From Tigheibacillus halophilus (GTDB lineage Bacteria; Bacillota; Bacilli; Bacillales; Amphibacillaceae), in contig NZ_JBHUIZ010000003.1 in NCBI RefSeq assembly GCF_042683165.1, positions 682,001 through 746,000 on the forward strand: a stretch of 64,000 bases of DNA, given 5' to 3'. Both the position numbers and the translations under genes were made by a program. Shown piece by piece: positions 1 to 8,644 of this stretch (position 1 is the first letter of the stretch; each line of letters begins with the position of its first letter). Below the pieces are notes generated by a model, which was not told the DNA's origin, made no database searches, and saw only the letters and a program-made list of their open reading frames with translations.

Positions 1-2577
1 TGGAAGCTGATGCAACTGGTCTTTAAAAAGGAAATCACTAATCATAAGCAATTGAACAATCATATGGGAGAGGGGAACGCATACCAACGGTCACGCCCTT
101 TTCATGCAACAATGATCGCTAAAACGCAGGAAGGCTTGAAAAATCTGTACAAGCTGGTATCCCTGGCTCATGTTCAGTATTTTTACAGAGTGCCACGTAT
201 CCCGCGCTCGCTTTTAAAAAAATATCGGGAAGGAATCATTATCGGATCGGCTTGTGACCAAGGTGAAATTTTTGAAACCATGATGCAAAAATCCGCGGAT
301 GAAGCCGAAAAAGTTGCTGAATTTTACGATTATATCGAAGTGCAGCCTCCGGCTAATTATGTTCATCTGCTTGATAAAGAGCTTGTTTCAAATGAATCAC
401 AGATTTTAGATATTATCCGTAAATTGGTCGCATTGGGAGAGAAAATGGACAAACCTGTCGTTGCTACAGGTAATGTTCATTACGTTGAAAAACATGAGAA
501 GCTCTATCGGAAAATATTGATTGCTTCGCAGGCCGGAAATCCATTGAATCGCCACAGATTGCCTGATACACCTTTTCGGACAACAAACGAAATGCTTGAT
601 TGTTTCCAGTTCCTTGGGGAAGAAAAGGCAAGGGCTATAGTAGTTGACAATACAAGAGCACTTGCTGATCAAATAGAAGAGATTTCTCCTGTCAAGGATG
701 ATCTTTTCACACCTACCATAGAAGGTGCAGAAGATGAAATCCGCAATTTAAGCTATGACCGAGCAGCTAAGATTTACGGAGAAGACATCCCGCAGATCGT
801 TATCGATCGATTAGAAAAAGAATTGGCCAGTATTATCGGACACGGGTTTGCAGTCATTTATCTGATCGCGCATAAATTGGTGAAAAAATCACTGGATGAT
901 GGTTATTTGGTAGGGTCCCGCGGTTCGGTAGGCTCTTCACTTGTTGCGACGATGACAGAAATCACTGAGGTGAATCCTCTCCCGCCACATTATGTGTGTG
1001 AGCAATGTCATCATAGTGAATTTATTACGGACGGATCCTATGGCAGCGGATTTGATTTACCTGATAAAAAGTGTCCTGACTGCAACATCCCTTACAAGAA
1101 GGATGGTCAGGATATCCCCTTTGAGACTTTTTTGGGATTCAAAGGAGATAAAGTGCCGGACATTGATTTGAATTTTTCCGGTGATTATCAGCCTCAGGCG
1201 CATGACTATACAAAAGTGTTATTTGGCGAAGATAATGTATACCGCGCTGGAACGATTGGAACAATAGCTGAAAAAACCGCTTATGGATATGTGAAAGGAT
1301 ACGCTTCTGATAACCAGCTTGTATATAAAAACGCCGAAGTAGACAGACTTGTGCAAGGATGCACTGGAGTCAAGCGAACAACAGGACAGCATCCGGGGGG
1401 CATCATTGTCGTGCCTTCTGAACTCGAAATTTTTGATTTCACACCTATTCAGTTTCCAGCCGATGACCGGAATAGTGAGTGGCGAACAACCCATTTTGAT
1501 TTCCACTCCATTCACGATAACCTGTTGAAGCTTGACATACTTGGACACGATGATCCCACTGTAATCAGAATGCTGCAGGACTTAAGCGGTATCGATCCAA
1601 AGACGATTCCGACGGATGATGCGGAAGTAATGAAAATATTTGCCGGCACTGAATCACTTGGAGTTACCCCCGAACAAATCGATTGCCATACAGGTACACT
1701 TGGCGTACCAGAGTTCGGTACAAAATTTGTAAGACAAATGCTTGAGGATACTAAACCAACGACATTTGCGGAATTAGTCATCATTTCCGGATTGTCCCAC
1801 GGGACCGATGTGTGGTTGGGGAATGCACAGGAATTAATCAATGATGGTATATGTAAACTGCCTGATGTTATTGGCTGCCGTGATGATATCATGGTTTATT
1901 TGATGCACAAGGGCCTTGATGCTTCCCTGGCGTTTAAAATCATGGAATCGGTTCGTAAAGGTAAAGGTTTGCAGGATGAATGGATCACGGAAATGACAAA
2001 GCATAATGTCCCAGGGTGGTACATCGAGTCATGTAAAAAAATCAAGTATATGTTCCCGAAAGCCCATGCTGCTGCGTATGTACTGATGGCTATCCGGATC
2101 GCATACTTTAAAGTACATCATCCCATTTTGTTTTACGCAGCTTATTTCACCGTACGCGCCGATGACTTTGAATTGGACACAATGATAAAAGGGCCTGACG
2201 CAATACGTAAAAGAATAGCTGAAATAACAGCAAAAGGAAATGATGCCCCGCCGAAAGAGAAAAGTTTGCTCACCGTTTTAGAAATATCGCTGGAAATGTG
2301 CCAGCGAGGATTCGGTTTTGCCAAGGTCGATCTTTATAAATCTAGTGCCACCGAGTTTATTGTAGACGGCGACAAGCTGATTCCCCCATTCAACGCTGTG
2401 GATGGGTTAGGAACAAACGCAGCTATCAATATCGTCAAAGCAAGGGAAAACGGAGAATTTTTATCTAAAGAGGATCTTCGTGAGAGAAGTAAAATCTCCA
2501 AAACGGTGTTGGAATATCTGGACCACCATGGTTGCCTGACTGGGATGGCAGAAAAAAATCAACTGTCACTATTTTAA
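1..2577 (+). CDS. polC: DNA polymerase III PolC-type alpha subunit, 3' part
   Basis: This is the replicative DNA polymerase of low-GC Gram-positives, which extends DNA at the fork with an internal proofreading exonuclease. The reading frame is open from base 1, so the gene starts upstream; about 858 residues remain of a protein that is usually about 1,440. The exonuclease domain is off the window and the sequence enters at its C-terminal edge. The PHP/palm part follows, with GSRGSVGSS and the catalytic palm motif PDIDLNFSG near 1155-1180. A cysteine pair set (CEQC and CPDC, about 1000-1085) is the zinc-binding module typical of PolC. The C-terminus ends in NQLSLF, a beta-clamp-binding peptide. 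A stem-loop terminator follows directly. Upstream neighbours in relatives are proS and rseP, outside this window. Confidence 0.98.
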   Translation, partial: WKLMQLVFKKEITNHKQLNNHMGEGNAYQRSRPFHATMIAKTQEGLKNLYKLVSLAHVQYFYRVPRIPRSLLKKYREGIIIGSACDQGEIFETMMQKSADEAEKVAEFYDYIEVQPPANYVHLLDKELVSNESQILDIIRKLVALGEKMDKPVVATGNVHYVEKHEKLYRKILIASQAGNPLNRHRLPDTPFRTTNEMLDCFQFLGEEKARAIVVDNTRALADQIEEISPVKDDLFTPTIEGAEDEIRNLSYDRAAKIYGEDIPQIVIDRLEKELASIIGHGFAVIYLIAHKLVKKSLDDGYLVGSRGSVGSSLVATMTEITEVNPLPPHYVCEQCHHSEFITDGSYGSGFDLPDKKCPDCNIPYKKDGQDIPFETFLGFKGDKVPDIDLNFSGDYQPQAHDYTKVLFGEDNVYRAGTIGTIAEKTAYGYVKGYASDNQLVYKNAEVDRLVQGCTGVKRTTGQHPGGIIVVPSELEIFDFTPIQFPADDRNSEWRTTHFDFHSIHDNLLKLDILGHDDPTVIRMLQDLSGIDPKTIPTDDAEVMKIFAGTESLGVTPEQIDCHTGTLGVPEFGTKFVRQMLEDTKPTTFAELVIISGLSHGTDVWLGNAQELINDGICKLPDVIGCRDDIMVYLMHKGLDASLAFKIMESVRKGKGLQDEWITEMTKHNVPGWYIESCKKIKYMFPKAHAAAYVLMAIRIAYFKVHHPILFYAAYFTVRADDFELDTMIKGPDAIRKRIAEITAKGNDAPPKEKSLLTVLEISLEMCQRGFGFAKVDLYKSSATEFIVDGDKLIPPFNAVDGLGTNAAINIVKARENGEFLSKEDLRERSKISKTVLEYLDHHGCLTGMAEKNQLSLF

Positions 2578-2578
2578 T

Positions 2579-2622
2579 AAACCGATTAGCTTGCAGGTAT
2601 GTTGCAGGCTAATCGGTTTTTG
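2579..2622 (+). terminator. Rho-independent terminator of polC
   Basis: A perfect 12-bp stem (AAACCGATTAGC at 2579-2590 with GCTAATCGGTTT at 2608-2619) is followed by TTTTGG. It lies two bases after the polC stop codon. Confidence 0.85.
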
Positions 2623-2740
2623 GTAATGGAATAAATAAATCTCTCTTGTTGGATAGGGCAACAAAGTATTTACCATATTTACGGAAATTGCCAGCTTTCT
2701 GATAAACTGATCATGTTGCAGGACATTTCGCATCTTCATT

Positions 2741-2768
2741 TTGGATGCATAAACACTTATGATATAAT
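2741..2768 (+). promoter_or_regulatory. Sigma-A-type promoter of the RsbR-like gene
   Basis: A -35 TTGGAT (2741-2746), a 16-bp spacer and a perfect -10 TATAAT (2763-2768) are seen. The predicted start of transcription near 2775 falls on the upstream ATG at 2774, which therefore cannot be the start codon. This supports the TTG at 2819. Confidence 0.7.
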
Positions 2769-2818
2769 GTGTATTGCGAAATTTCATGAAAAATTTTGTC
2801 ATACGGGGGCGCTTCATT

Positions 2819-3676
2819 TTGGATATATTGAAAGAAAACAAAGAAGATATATTGCAATTTTTAAAGGAAAATTCGGGACGATTTGAGGAGAATTTATTAA
2901 AGCAAGCAGAGAACGTGCGCGATAAAATAAAAGAGATTGATGCAGTGGGCAATATTAATTTATTGAATAACGCGAATAGGCTTGTTGGATATATAGTCGA
3001 AGAGGATACCACTTCCATTCATGAATTTGCTGGACAAGAAGGAATAATTTGGGCGGAGAACAAGTTGACACTGGCATTCAAGTTGGAATGGATCCAAGCG
3101 ATAAGAAGAACATTTTGGCAGTTTATTAAGGAATATGTAAACAGGAACAACCGCTCATGGTCGAATGAAGATTTTTTTATTATGCATGGAAAAATTGATG
3201 ATATGATAGATCTGTTTATTAATGGATTCTTCCTCAGCTATTCGACATGTAAGGATGAATTAATTGAAAAACAACGTAAGATGGTGGATAATCTTTCCGC
3301 TCCGATTATACCAATTACAGACACGATATTCATTCTTCCATTAATTGGTACATTGGATGATCAGCGTGCCCGGATCATTGAAGAAAAAGTATTAATGGAA
3401 ATAGGCAAATCAAAAGTGCGTACGTTGATTATGGACCTTTCCGGGATTGCAGAGACTGCTCCTGAGTCCATCGATTATTTTTCCAGATTGATGGAGGCGG
3501 TCAAGATGATGGGGTGTGAGCCCATCATTTCAGGACTGCGTCCCAAAATTGTCCAGCAAATGATCAGAATGGATATTCATTACTTCAAAGGGGCTACAAG
3601 AGCGACATTGCAGCAGGCTCTTTATGATAGTATGTTTACTGAAAAAGAACATGATAAGAAGCGTCTTGATGGATGA
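2819..3676 (+). CDS. RsbR-like protein with C-terminal STAS domain
   Basis: A 285-residue cytoplasmic protein of the RsbR family, whose members build the stressosome that controls sigma-B or other stress outputs. The C-terminal STAS domain (about residues 163-280) is clear: LSAPIIPI, PLIGTLDDQRA, LIMDLSGI and GCEPIISGLRP. The N-terminal part is helical and unlike the globin-type sensors only in sequence, as is usual for this variable region. The start is chosen as TTG 2819, preceded by GGGGGC, because the promoter puts the mRNA start near 2775. Aligned with RsbRA, the two threonines phosphorylated by RsbT are replaced: Asp181 stands at the T171 position and Pro215 at the T205 position, with the same 34-residue spacing. 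No rsbS, rsbT or sigB is nearby. It sits alone between polC and rimP, which are adjacent in B. subtilis. The function is not known. Confidence 0.8.
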   Translation: MDILKENKEDILQFLKENSGRFEENLLKQAENVRDKIKEIDAVGNINLLNNANRLVGYIVEEDTTSIHEFAGQEGIIWAENKLTLAFKLEWIQAIRRTFWQFIKEYVNRNNRSWSNEDFFIMHGKIDDMIDLFINGFFLSYSTCKDELIEKQRKMVDNLSAPIIPITDTIFILPLIGTLDDQRARIIEEKVLMEIGKSKVRTLIMDLSGIAETAPESIDYFSRLMEAVKMMGCEPIISGLRPKIVQQMIRMDIHYFKGATRATLQQALYDSMFTEKEHDKKRLDG

Positions 3677-3745
3677 AATTCACTTTTCTTGCCTTCAATG
3701 TATTATTATGGTACATTAATAACATCTGTTATGAACGTTATGAAG

Positions 3746-3774
3746 AAAGAGCGGGTATTCACCCACTCTTTTTT
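3746..3774 (+). terminator. Terminator of the RsbR-like gene
   Basis: Stem AAAGAGCGGGT (3746-3756) pairs with ACCCACTCTTT (3761-3771) with one mismatch, loop ATTC, then a T-run. Confidence 0.8.
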
Positions 3775-3803
3775 CATAACGAAGTCTTTGGACGTATCTT
3801 TTT

Positions 3804-3909
3804 CCCTTGCCCGAACTTGGCAAGGGTTTTATATTGACTGCTGTAATTGTTAGGTCTTTGGAAACCGATTTTCTTCATTTCGGATGAAGGCTGCCTGAAA
3901 TGAAGGTTT
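3804..3909 (+). other. Two further stem-loops in the rimP upstream region
   Basis: The 347-base gap before rimP holds two more hairpins. The first is CCCTTGCC (3804-3811) with GGCAAGGG (3819-3826) followed by TTTT. The second is CTTCATTTC (3873-3881) with GAAATGAAG (3897-3905) followed by GTTTTT. Both look like terminators, giving three in series before the rimP promoter. They may insulate the essential rimP operon from read-through. No gene was found in the gap. Confidence 0.5.
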
Positions 3910-3938
3910 TTAGCAGTTTGAGTTGGGAACAATATAAT
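3910..3938 (+). promoter_or_regulatory. Probable promoter of the rimP-rbfA operon
   Basis: TTAGCA (3910-3915), a 17-bp spacer and a perfect TATAAT (3933-3938). The -35 matches only four of six consensus bases. The predicted leader before the rimP start is about 80 bases. Confidence 0.5.
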
Positions 3939-4023
3939 AAGAGGTTTTTTGGAAACTTGTCCATTTTCGGTTGCAAATGGCAGAAACCATACTGATGACA
4001 ATGTAGTAAAAGGAGGAAGGCTA

Positions 4024-4494
4024 TTGGATTCGGAAGTAATCAGCATTGCAAAAGAATTGGCAGCACCAATCGTTGAAAAAAAAGGACTTGAACTCTTTGA
4101 TGTCGAATATGTCAAAGAAGGCAAAAATAATTTTTTAAGGGTCTATATCGATAAAGAAGGCGGTGTTGATATCGCTGAATGTGGAGATGTGTCTGAGGAG
4201 TTGAGCCAGCAACTGGATGAGCTTGATCCAATAAAGGAACCTTACTTCCTGGAAGTTTCTTCACCTGGAGCGGAACGTCCACTGAAAACACAAGAAGATT
4301 TCGCCAGCAACATTGAAAAAAACGTATATGTTAAATTATATGAACCGATTGGCGGAAGTAAGGAGTATCAAGGTACATTGCAATCTTTTACAAACAATAT
4401 CGCTGTGATAAACTATCTTGATAAAACTAGAAAAAAACAAATTGAAATTCCATACGAAAAAATTGCAAAAGCAAGAATCGCAGTTGTATTTTAA
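4024..4494 (+). CDS. rimP: Ribosome maturation factor RimP
   Basis: RimP helps assemble the 30S subunit. The 156-residue product equals the B. subtilis length when translation starts at TTG 4024, which has an excellent AAAGGAGG site seven bases upstream. A longer in-frame ATG at 3949 has no ribosome-binding site and would add a tail absent from the family. Recognisable stretches are GLELFDVEYVKEG, VSPGAERPL and a C-terminal SH3-like part. It opens the operon rimP-nusA-rnpM-ylxQ-infB-rbfA and is followed by nusA after 15 bases. Confidence 0.95.
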   Translation: MDSEVISIAKELAAPIVEKKGLELFDVEYVKEGKNNFLRVYIDKEGGVDIAECGDVSEELSQQLDELDPIKEPYFLEVSSPGAERPLKTQEDFASNIEKNVYVKLYEPIGGSKEYQGTLQSFTNNIAVINYLDKTRKKQIEIPYEKIAKARIAVVF

Positions 4495-4509
4495 AGGGGG
4501 ATATGAGAA

Positions 4510-5601
4510 GTGAGCAGTCAACTGTTCGATGCAATTGAATTATTAGCAAAAGAAAAAAATATCGACAAAGAAATATTGCTTGAAGCACTGGAAGCAGCAT
4601 TGATTTCTGCTTATAAGAAAAATTTCAAATCAGCTTCCAATGTCAGAGTGGATTTGGATGAAGAAAAAGGTACAATGCGAGTCTTTTCACGTAAAACAGT
4701 TGTTGAGAACATTGAAGACCCGCAACAGGAGATTTCACTGGAAAACGCTAAGGAAATCAGTCCAACGTATGAGTTGGAAGATGTTATAGAGGTGGAAGTG
4801 ACCCCTAAGGACTTTGGCAGAATTGCTGCTCAAGCAGCAAAGCAAGTTGTTACCCAAAGGGTTCGTGAAGCAGAAAGAGGCGTCATTTTCAATGAATATG
4901 CAGATCGTGAGGATGACGTCATGACCGGTATCATTCAACGAAAAGACCCACGTTTTGTCTATGTCAACCTTGGTAAAATCGAGGCCAAGCTTCCTGAAGC
5001 GGAACAGATGCCTACCGAAGAATATAATATTCACGACCGTATCAAGGTGTATGTCACCAAAGTGGAAAATACAAGCAAAGGGCCACAGGTTTATGTATCT
5101 CGTTCACATCCGGGATTACTGAAGCGTCTTTTTGAAATGGAAGTGCCGGAAATTTACGACGGGGTTGTAGAAATCAATAATGTTGCCAGGGAGGCGGGTG
5201 ACCGTTCCAAGATTTCTGTCTACGCTGATGATCCTCAAGTGGATCCTGTCGGATCCTGTGTCGGGCAAAAAGGCCAAAGAGTTCAAGCAATTGTCAACGA
5301 ATTGAAAGGTGAAAAAATAGATATCGTGCAATGGTCTGATGATCCGGTCGTCTATGTATCGAATGCTCTCAGCCCGGCAAAGGTAATCGATGTGCTAGTT
5401 GATGAGGAAGAAAAATCTACCACGGTCATCGTCCCTGATTACCAGCTTTCGCTTGCTATTGGCAAACGGGGGCAGAATGCGCGATTGGCTGCCAAATTAA
5501 CAAACTGGAAAATCGATATTAAAAGTGAAACACAGGCAATAGAGGAAGGGATCATCGAAGAACAGACTTATTCAGCAGAAGATGAAGATTTGTTTGAATA
5601 A
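4510..5601 (+). CDS. nusA: Transcription termination/antitermination protein NusA
   Basis: NusA binds RNA polymerase and nascent RNA and modulates pausing, intrinsic termination and antitermination. The 363-residue protein has the Gram-positive architecture: N-terminal polymerase-binding domain (about 1-130), S1 domain (about 135-200, including GIIQRKDPRFVYVNLGK) and two KH domains with GSCVGQKGQR and AIGKRGQNARLA. It lacks the C-terminal acidic repeats of enterobacterial NusA and ends in a short acidic tail. The start is GTG 4510 with AAAGGGGG nine bases upstream. It lies 15 bases after rimP and 12 before rnpM, within the same operon. Confidence 0.97.
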   Translation: MSSQLFDAIELLAKEKNIDKEILLEALEAALISAYKKNFKSASNVRVDLDEEKGTMRVFSRKTVVENIEDPQQEISLENAKEISPTYELEDVIEVEVTPKDFGRIAAQAAKQVVTQRVREAERGVIFNEYADREDDVMTGIIQRKDPRFVYVNLGKIEAKLPEAEQMPTEEYNIHDRIKVYVTKVENTSKGPQVYVSRSHPGLLKRLFEMEVPEIYDGVVEINNVAREAGDRSKISVYADDPQVDPVGSCVGQKGQRVQAIVNELKGEKIDIVQWSDDPVVYVSNALSPAKVIDVLVDEEEKSTTVIVPDYQLSLAIGKRGQNARLAAKLTNWKIDIKSETQAIEEGIIEEQTYSAEDEDLFE

Positions 5602-5613
5602 GGAGGGATTGCC

Positions 5614-5886
5614 ATGAAAAAGAGAAAAACACCTATGCGCAAATGTGTTGTTACCAATGAAATGATGCCTAAGAAAGAACTGATTCGAATCGTGCGAAAT
5701 AAAGATGGTGAAGTATCTGTTGACCCGACAGGCAAAAAAAATGGCCGTGGGGCATACGTCACCAAGAATCAGGAAGTAGTCAGGAAGGCACGTGAAAACA
5801 ATGTGCTGGGGCGGCACTTGGAAGCCGAGATTCCTGAAACAGTTTATACAGAGCTTTTAGCGTTAATTGGGAACGGCGATGTTTAA
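5614..5886 (+). CDS. rnpM: RNase P modulator RnpM (YlxR)
   Basis: A 90-residue YlxR-family protein, reported in B. subtilis to bind the RNase P RNA and modulate its activity. The family signature is visible: PMRKCVVTNE, KKELIRIVRN and the GRGAYVT motif. It starts at ATG 5614 after AAGGAGGG. Its stop overlaps the ylxQ start, indicating translational coupling. The link to RNase P is known only from family literature. Confidence 0.9.
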   Translation: MKKRKTPMRKCVVTNEMMPKKELIRIVRNKDGEVSVDPTGKKNGRGAYVTKNQEVVRKARENNVLGRHLEAEIPETVYTELLALIGNGDV

Positions 5887-6184
5887 ACGAAACTATTTAA
5901 ATCTTATCGGCTTAGCATATAGAGCACGCCAATGTTCAGCGGGTGAAGATACGATAATCAAGGATATAAGAAAAAGACGCGTAAAACTTCTTATATTGGC
6001 AAGTGATGCAGGCCCTCAGACGAAAAAAAAATTGACGGATAAATGCAAGACGTATGAAGTGCCATATATCATTATTAATGAGGATAAAGAGGCCTTGGGC
6101 AATGCTATCGGAAAGCTGCAGAGGGTAGCTATCGCAATTTTAGATGAAGGGTTTGCCGCAAAAATCAAATCTTTATTTGATTAA
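5879..6184 (+). CDS. ylxQ: L7Ae-family K-turn RNA-binding protein YlxQ
   Basis: A 101-residue protein of the L7Ae/L30e family, which bind kink-turn RNA. The pattern LNLIGLAYRARQ, CSAGED and LILASDAG supports this. The start is set at ATG 5879, overlapping the end of rnpM, because this gives the B. subtilis length. A TTG at 5867 in the same frame would only add four residues. It is followed by infB after 20 bases. The precise RNA target is unknown. Confidence 0.88.
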   Translation: MFKRNYLNLIGLAYRARQCSAGEDTIIKDIRKRRVKLLILASDAGPQTKKKLTDKCKTYEVPYIIINEDKEALGNAIGKLQRVAIAILDEGFAAKIKSLFD

Positions 6185-6204
6185 ATACTTTTGGGGGTGA
6201 ACAT

Positions 6205-8493
6205 ATGCGTAAAATGCGTGTATATGAATATGCAAAACAAAGTAATACAACAAGCAAAGAAGTGATCGACCAGCTGAAAAAAATGGATTATGAGGTTACA
6301 AACCATATGTCGACTATTTCGGAAAACGCGAAAAATAGACTGGACAAGATTTTTAATTCGGGCAAAGAAAAACAGAAAAACAACAATGGCGCACAGCATA
6401 GTAAGGATAAACATATGAAAACAAAACAAAACCAAGGAACTGATCATAAGCAGGATAGTGGAAAACAAGGGAACCCGTCTGGCCAACATGGCAGCAGCCA
6501 TTCGAATAAAAATAAACAACATTCAGGCTCCAGCCACCCGCAAAATGGAGAGCGTAATCAACCGTCTCGCAATCAAAACAAACAAGGACAAAACAAGAAT
6601 CAGCATCGTCCTGGAAAACCTGGGAACAACCGACGCGGCACAAGCCCTTCCGGACAGCGAAATAATAAACAAAACAACCGGAATCAGGGTAAACAGCATC
6701 GAACGAACCAGGCACCTCAAAAACCGGTAGTCAAAGAAATGCCTAAAGAAATTAAATATAGTTCTACATTGACGGTGAGCGAGCTTGCGTCTAAATTAAA
6801 CAAGGAAGCTGCCGAAATCATTAAAAAGTTGATGTTTCTTGGTGTGATGGCAAACAAAAACCAGGATCTCGATGATGACACAATTGAACTGATATGTGCA
6901 GAATATGGCGTGGAAGTGGAAAAAGAAATCATATTGGAAGATACCGATTTTGTTAAGTATATTACTGAAGATAAAGAAAGCGAATTGATAGAAAGACCTG
7001 CTGTAGTTACTATTATGGGTCATGTCGACCACGGGAAAACTACATTGCTTGACTCCATCAGGCATACCAAAGTGACAGAAGGTGAAGCCGGCGGTATTAC
7101 GCAGCATATTGGGGCATACCAAGTTGAACTGGAAGGAAAGAAAATCACATTTCTGGATACACCTGGCCACGCGGCTTTCACCAGCATGCGTTCCCGCGGT
7201 GCCCAAATAACAGATATTGCCATCTTGGTTGTGGCTGCTGATGATGGTGTCATGCCACAAACGATTGAAGCGATCAATCATGCGAAGGCCGCAGAAGTAC
7301 CAATCATTGTTGCCGTGAATAAGATTGACAAAGAAGCAGCAAATCCGGATCGGGTCATGCAGGAGCTGACGGAACACAATTTGATTCCGGAAGACTGGGG
7401 AGGCAATACGATTTTTGTTAATCTGTCTGCAATCAAGCGAGAAGGTATCGATGATTTACTTGAAATGATCCTGCTTGTTGCCGAAGTGGAAGAGCTGAAA
7501 GCTAACCCGGGGAAAAATGCATTTGGCACCGTAATTGAAGCGGAATTGGATAAGGGTAAAGGCTCTGTCGCGACATTACTTGTCCAAAACGGAACATTGC
7601 ATGTTGGAGACTCTCTTGTTGTCGGTAATACGTTCGGACGTGTCAGAGCAATGGTCAATGATCTTGGTCAGAGAGTGAAAGAAGCAGGCCCTTCGACTCC
7701 AGTAGAAATCACTGGGTTGAATGAAGTGCCGCATGCAGGAGACCAGTTTCTTGTATTTGATGACGAGAAGAAATCCCGCCAGATCGGAGAAGCCCGCCAT
7801 TCAAAAGCAGTGCAAGAAAACCGAAGCGAACAGCATAAAGTCAGCTTGGATGATTTGTTTGAACAAATCAAACAAGGACAAATGAAAGAAATAAACATTA
7901 TTGTGAAAGCGGATGTTCAGGGATCAGTCGAAGCACTGGCGGCTTCTCTGAGAAAGATCAATGTTGAAGGTGTTAAAATCAACATTATTCATACAGGTGT
8001 GGGTGCCATTAAAGAATCCGATATCATTCTTGCTTCCGCTTCAAACGCAATCGTTATCGGCTTTAATGTCCGGCCTGATGTCAATGCAAAAAAAGCTGCG
8101 GATTCCGAACAGGTGGATGTCCGTCTCCATAGAGTAATATATAAAGCCATCGAGGAAATCGAAGCTGCGATGAAGGGGATGCTTGATCCTGAATACCAGG
8201 AAAAAGTAATTGGTCAGGCAGAGGTAAGAGAAACATTCAAGGTATCCAAAATCGGTACTATTGCAGGCTGCTATGTAACGGATGGAAAATTGACACGCGA
8301 TTCAGGCCTTCGTTTAATACGTGACGGTATTGTCCTTTATGAAGGCGAAGTCGACACACTGAAGCGCTTTAAAGATGATGTAAAGGAAGTAGCTCAAAAC
8401 TATGAGTGCGGATTGACGATTAAAAACTTCAATGATATCAAGGAAGGGGATATCGTCGAAGCGTTCATTATGGAAGAGATTGAGCGGAAATAA
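6205..8493 (+). CDS. infB: Translation initiation factor IF-2
   Basis: IF-2 is the GTPase that places initiator fMet-tRNA on the ribosome. The 762-residue product has an N-terminal IF2_N helical part (about 1-50), a low-complexity linker very rich in Asn, Gln, Gly, Lys and His (about 52-175), a second IF2_N segment, then the G domain. GHVDHGKT lies near residue 272, DTPGH near 318 and NKID near 372. Domains II-IV follow. It starts at ATG 6205 with TTTGGGGGTGAA upstream. The protein is about 45 residues longer than B. subtilis IF-2, mostly in the linker. The rich linker explains several false overlapping frames here. Confidence 0.98.
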   Translation: MRKMRVYEYAKQSNTTSKEVIDQLKKMDYEVTNHMSTISENAKNRLDKIFNSGKEKQKNNNGAQHSKDKHMKTKQNQGTDHKQDSGKQGNPSGQHGSSHSNKNKQHSGSSHPQNGERNQPSRNQNKQGQNKNQHRPGKPGNNRRGTSPSGQRNNKQNNRNQGKQHRTNQAPQKPVVKEMPKEIKYSSTLTVSELASKLNKEAAEIIKKLMFLGVMANKNQDLDDDTIELICAEYGVEVEKEIILEDTDFVKYITEDKESELIERPAVVTIMGHVDHGKTTLLDSIRHTKVTEGEAGGITQHIGAYQVELEGKKITFLDTPGHAAFTSMRSRGAQITDIAILVVAADDGVMPQTIEAINHAKAAEVPIIVAVNKIDKEAANPDRVMQELTEHNLIPEDWGGNTIFVNLSAIKREGIDDLLEMILLVAEVEELKANPGKNAFGTVIEAELDKGKGSVATLLVQNGTLHVGDSLVVGNTFGRVRAMVNDLGQRVKEAGPSTPVEITGLNEVPHAGDQFLVFDDEKKSRQIGEARHSKAVQENRSEQHKVSLDDLFEQIKQGQMKEINIIVKADVQGSVEALAASLRKINVEGVKINIIHTGVGAIKESDIILASASNAIVIGFNVRPDVNAKKAADSEQVDVRLHRVIYKAIEEIEAAMKGMLDPEYQEKVIGQAEVRETFKVSKIGTIAGCYVTDGKLTRDSGLRLIRDGIVLYEGEVDTLKRFKDDVKEVAQNYECGLTIKNFNDIKEGDIVEAFIMEEIERK

Positions 8494-8644
8494 ACATTTT
8501 CCGGCAAGAAAGGGCCACAAAGCAGGGGGACGATAGGGGACATGGATATTCATTTGAATAACTAATTGCCGCTGATTCCCCCCTCACTATTCAAAAAGCT
8601 GTCTTCATTCATGCAGCGGCAGTATCATGATGAGGTGAAAAATG
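8494..8644 (+). other. infB-rbfA spacer, ylxP absent, stem-loop present
   Basis: In B. subtilis ylxP lies between infB and rbfA. Here the 151-base gap holds no YlxP-like frame. It contains an inverted repeat TGCCGCTG (8567-8574) with CAGCGGCA (8614-8621), G-rich blocks near 8524-8540 and a C-run near 8578-8583. A seven-codon frame from ATG 8541 lacks support. The spacer is probably transcribed with the operon. Confidence 0.45.

Noticed and set aside
2774..2818. ATG 2774 as start of the RsbR-like gene
   Set aside because: The promoter -10 ends at 2768, so this ATG would lie at or before the mRNA start, and it lacks a ribosome-binding site.
3834..3862. TTGACT as a -35 before rimP
   Set aside because: No -10 lies 16-18 bases downstream.
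6458..6730. Overlapping frame in the infB linker
   Set aside because: The Asn/Gln/Lys-rich linker gives long alternative frames by composition; infB itself is continuous and complete.
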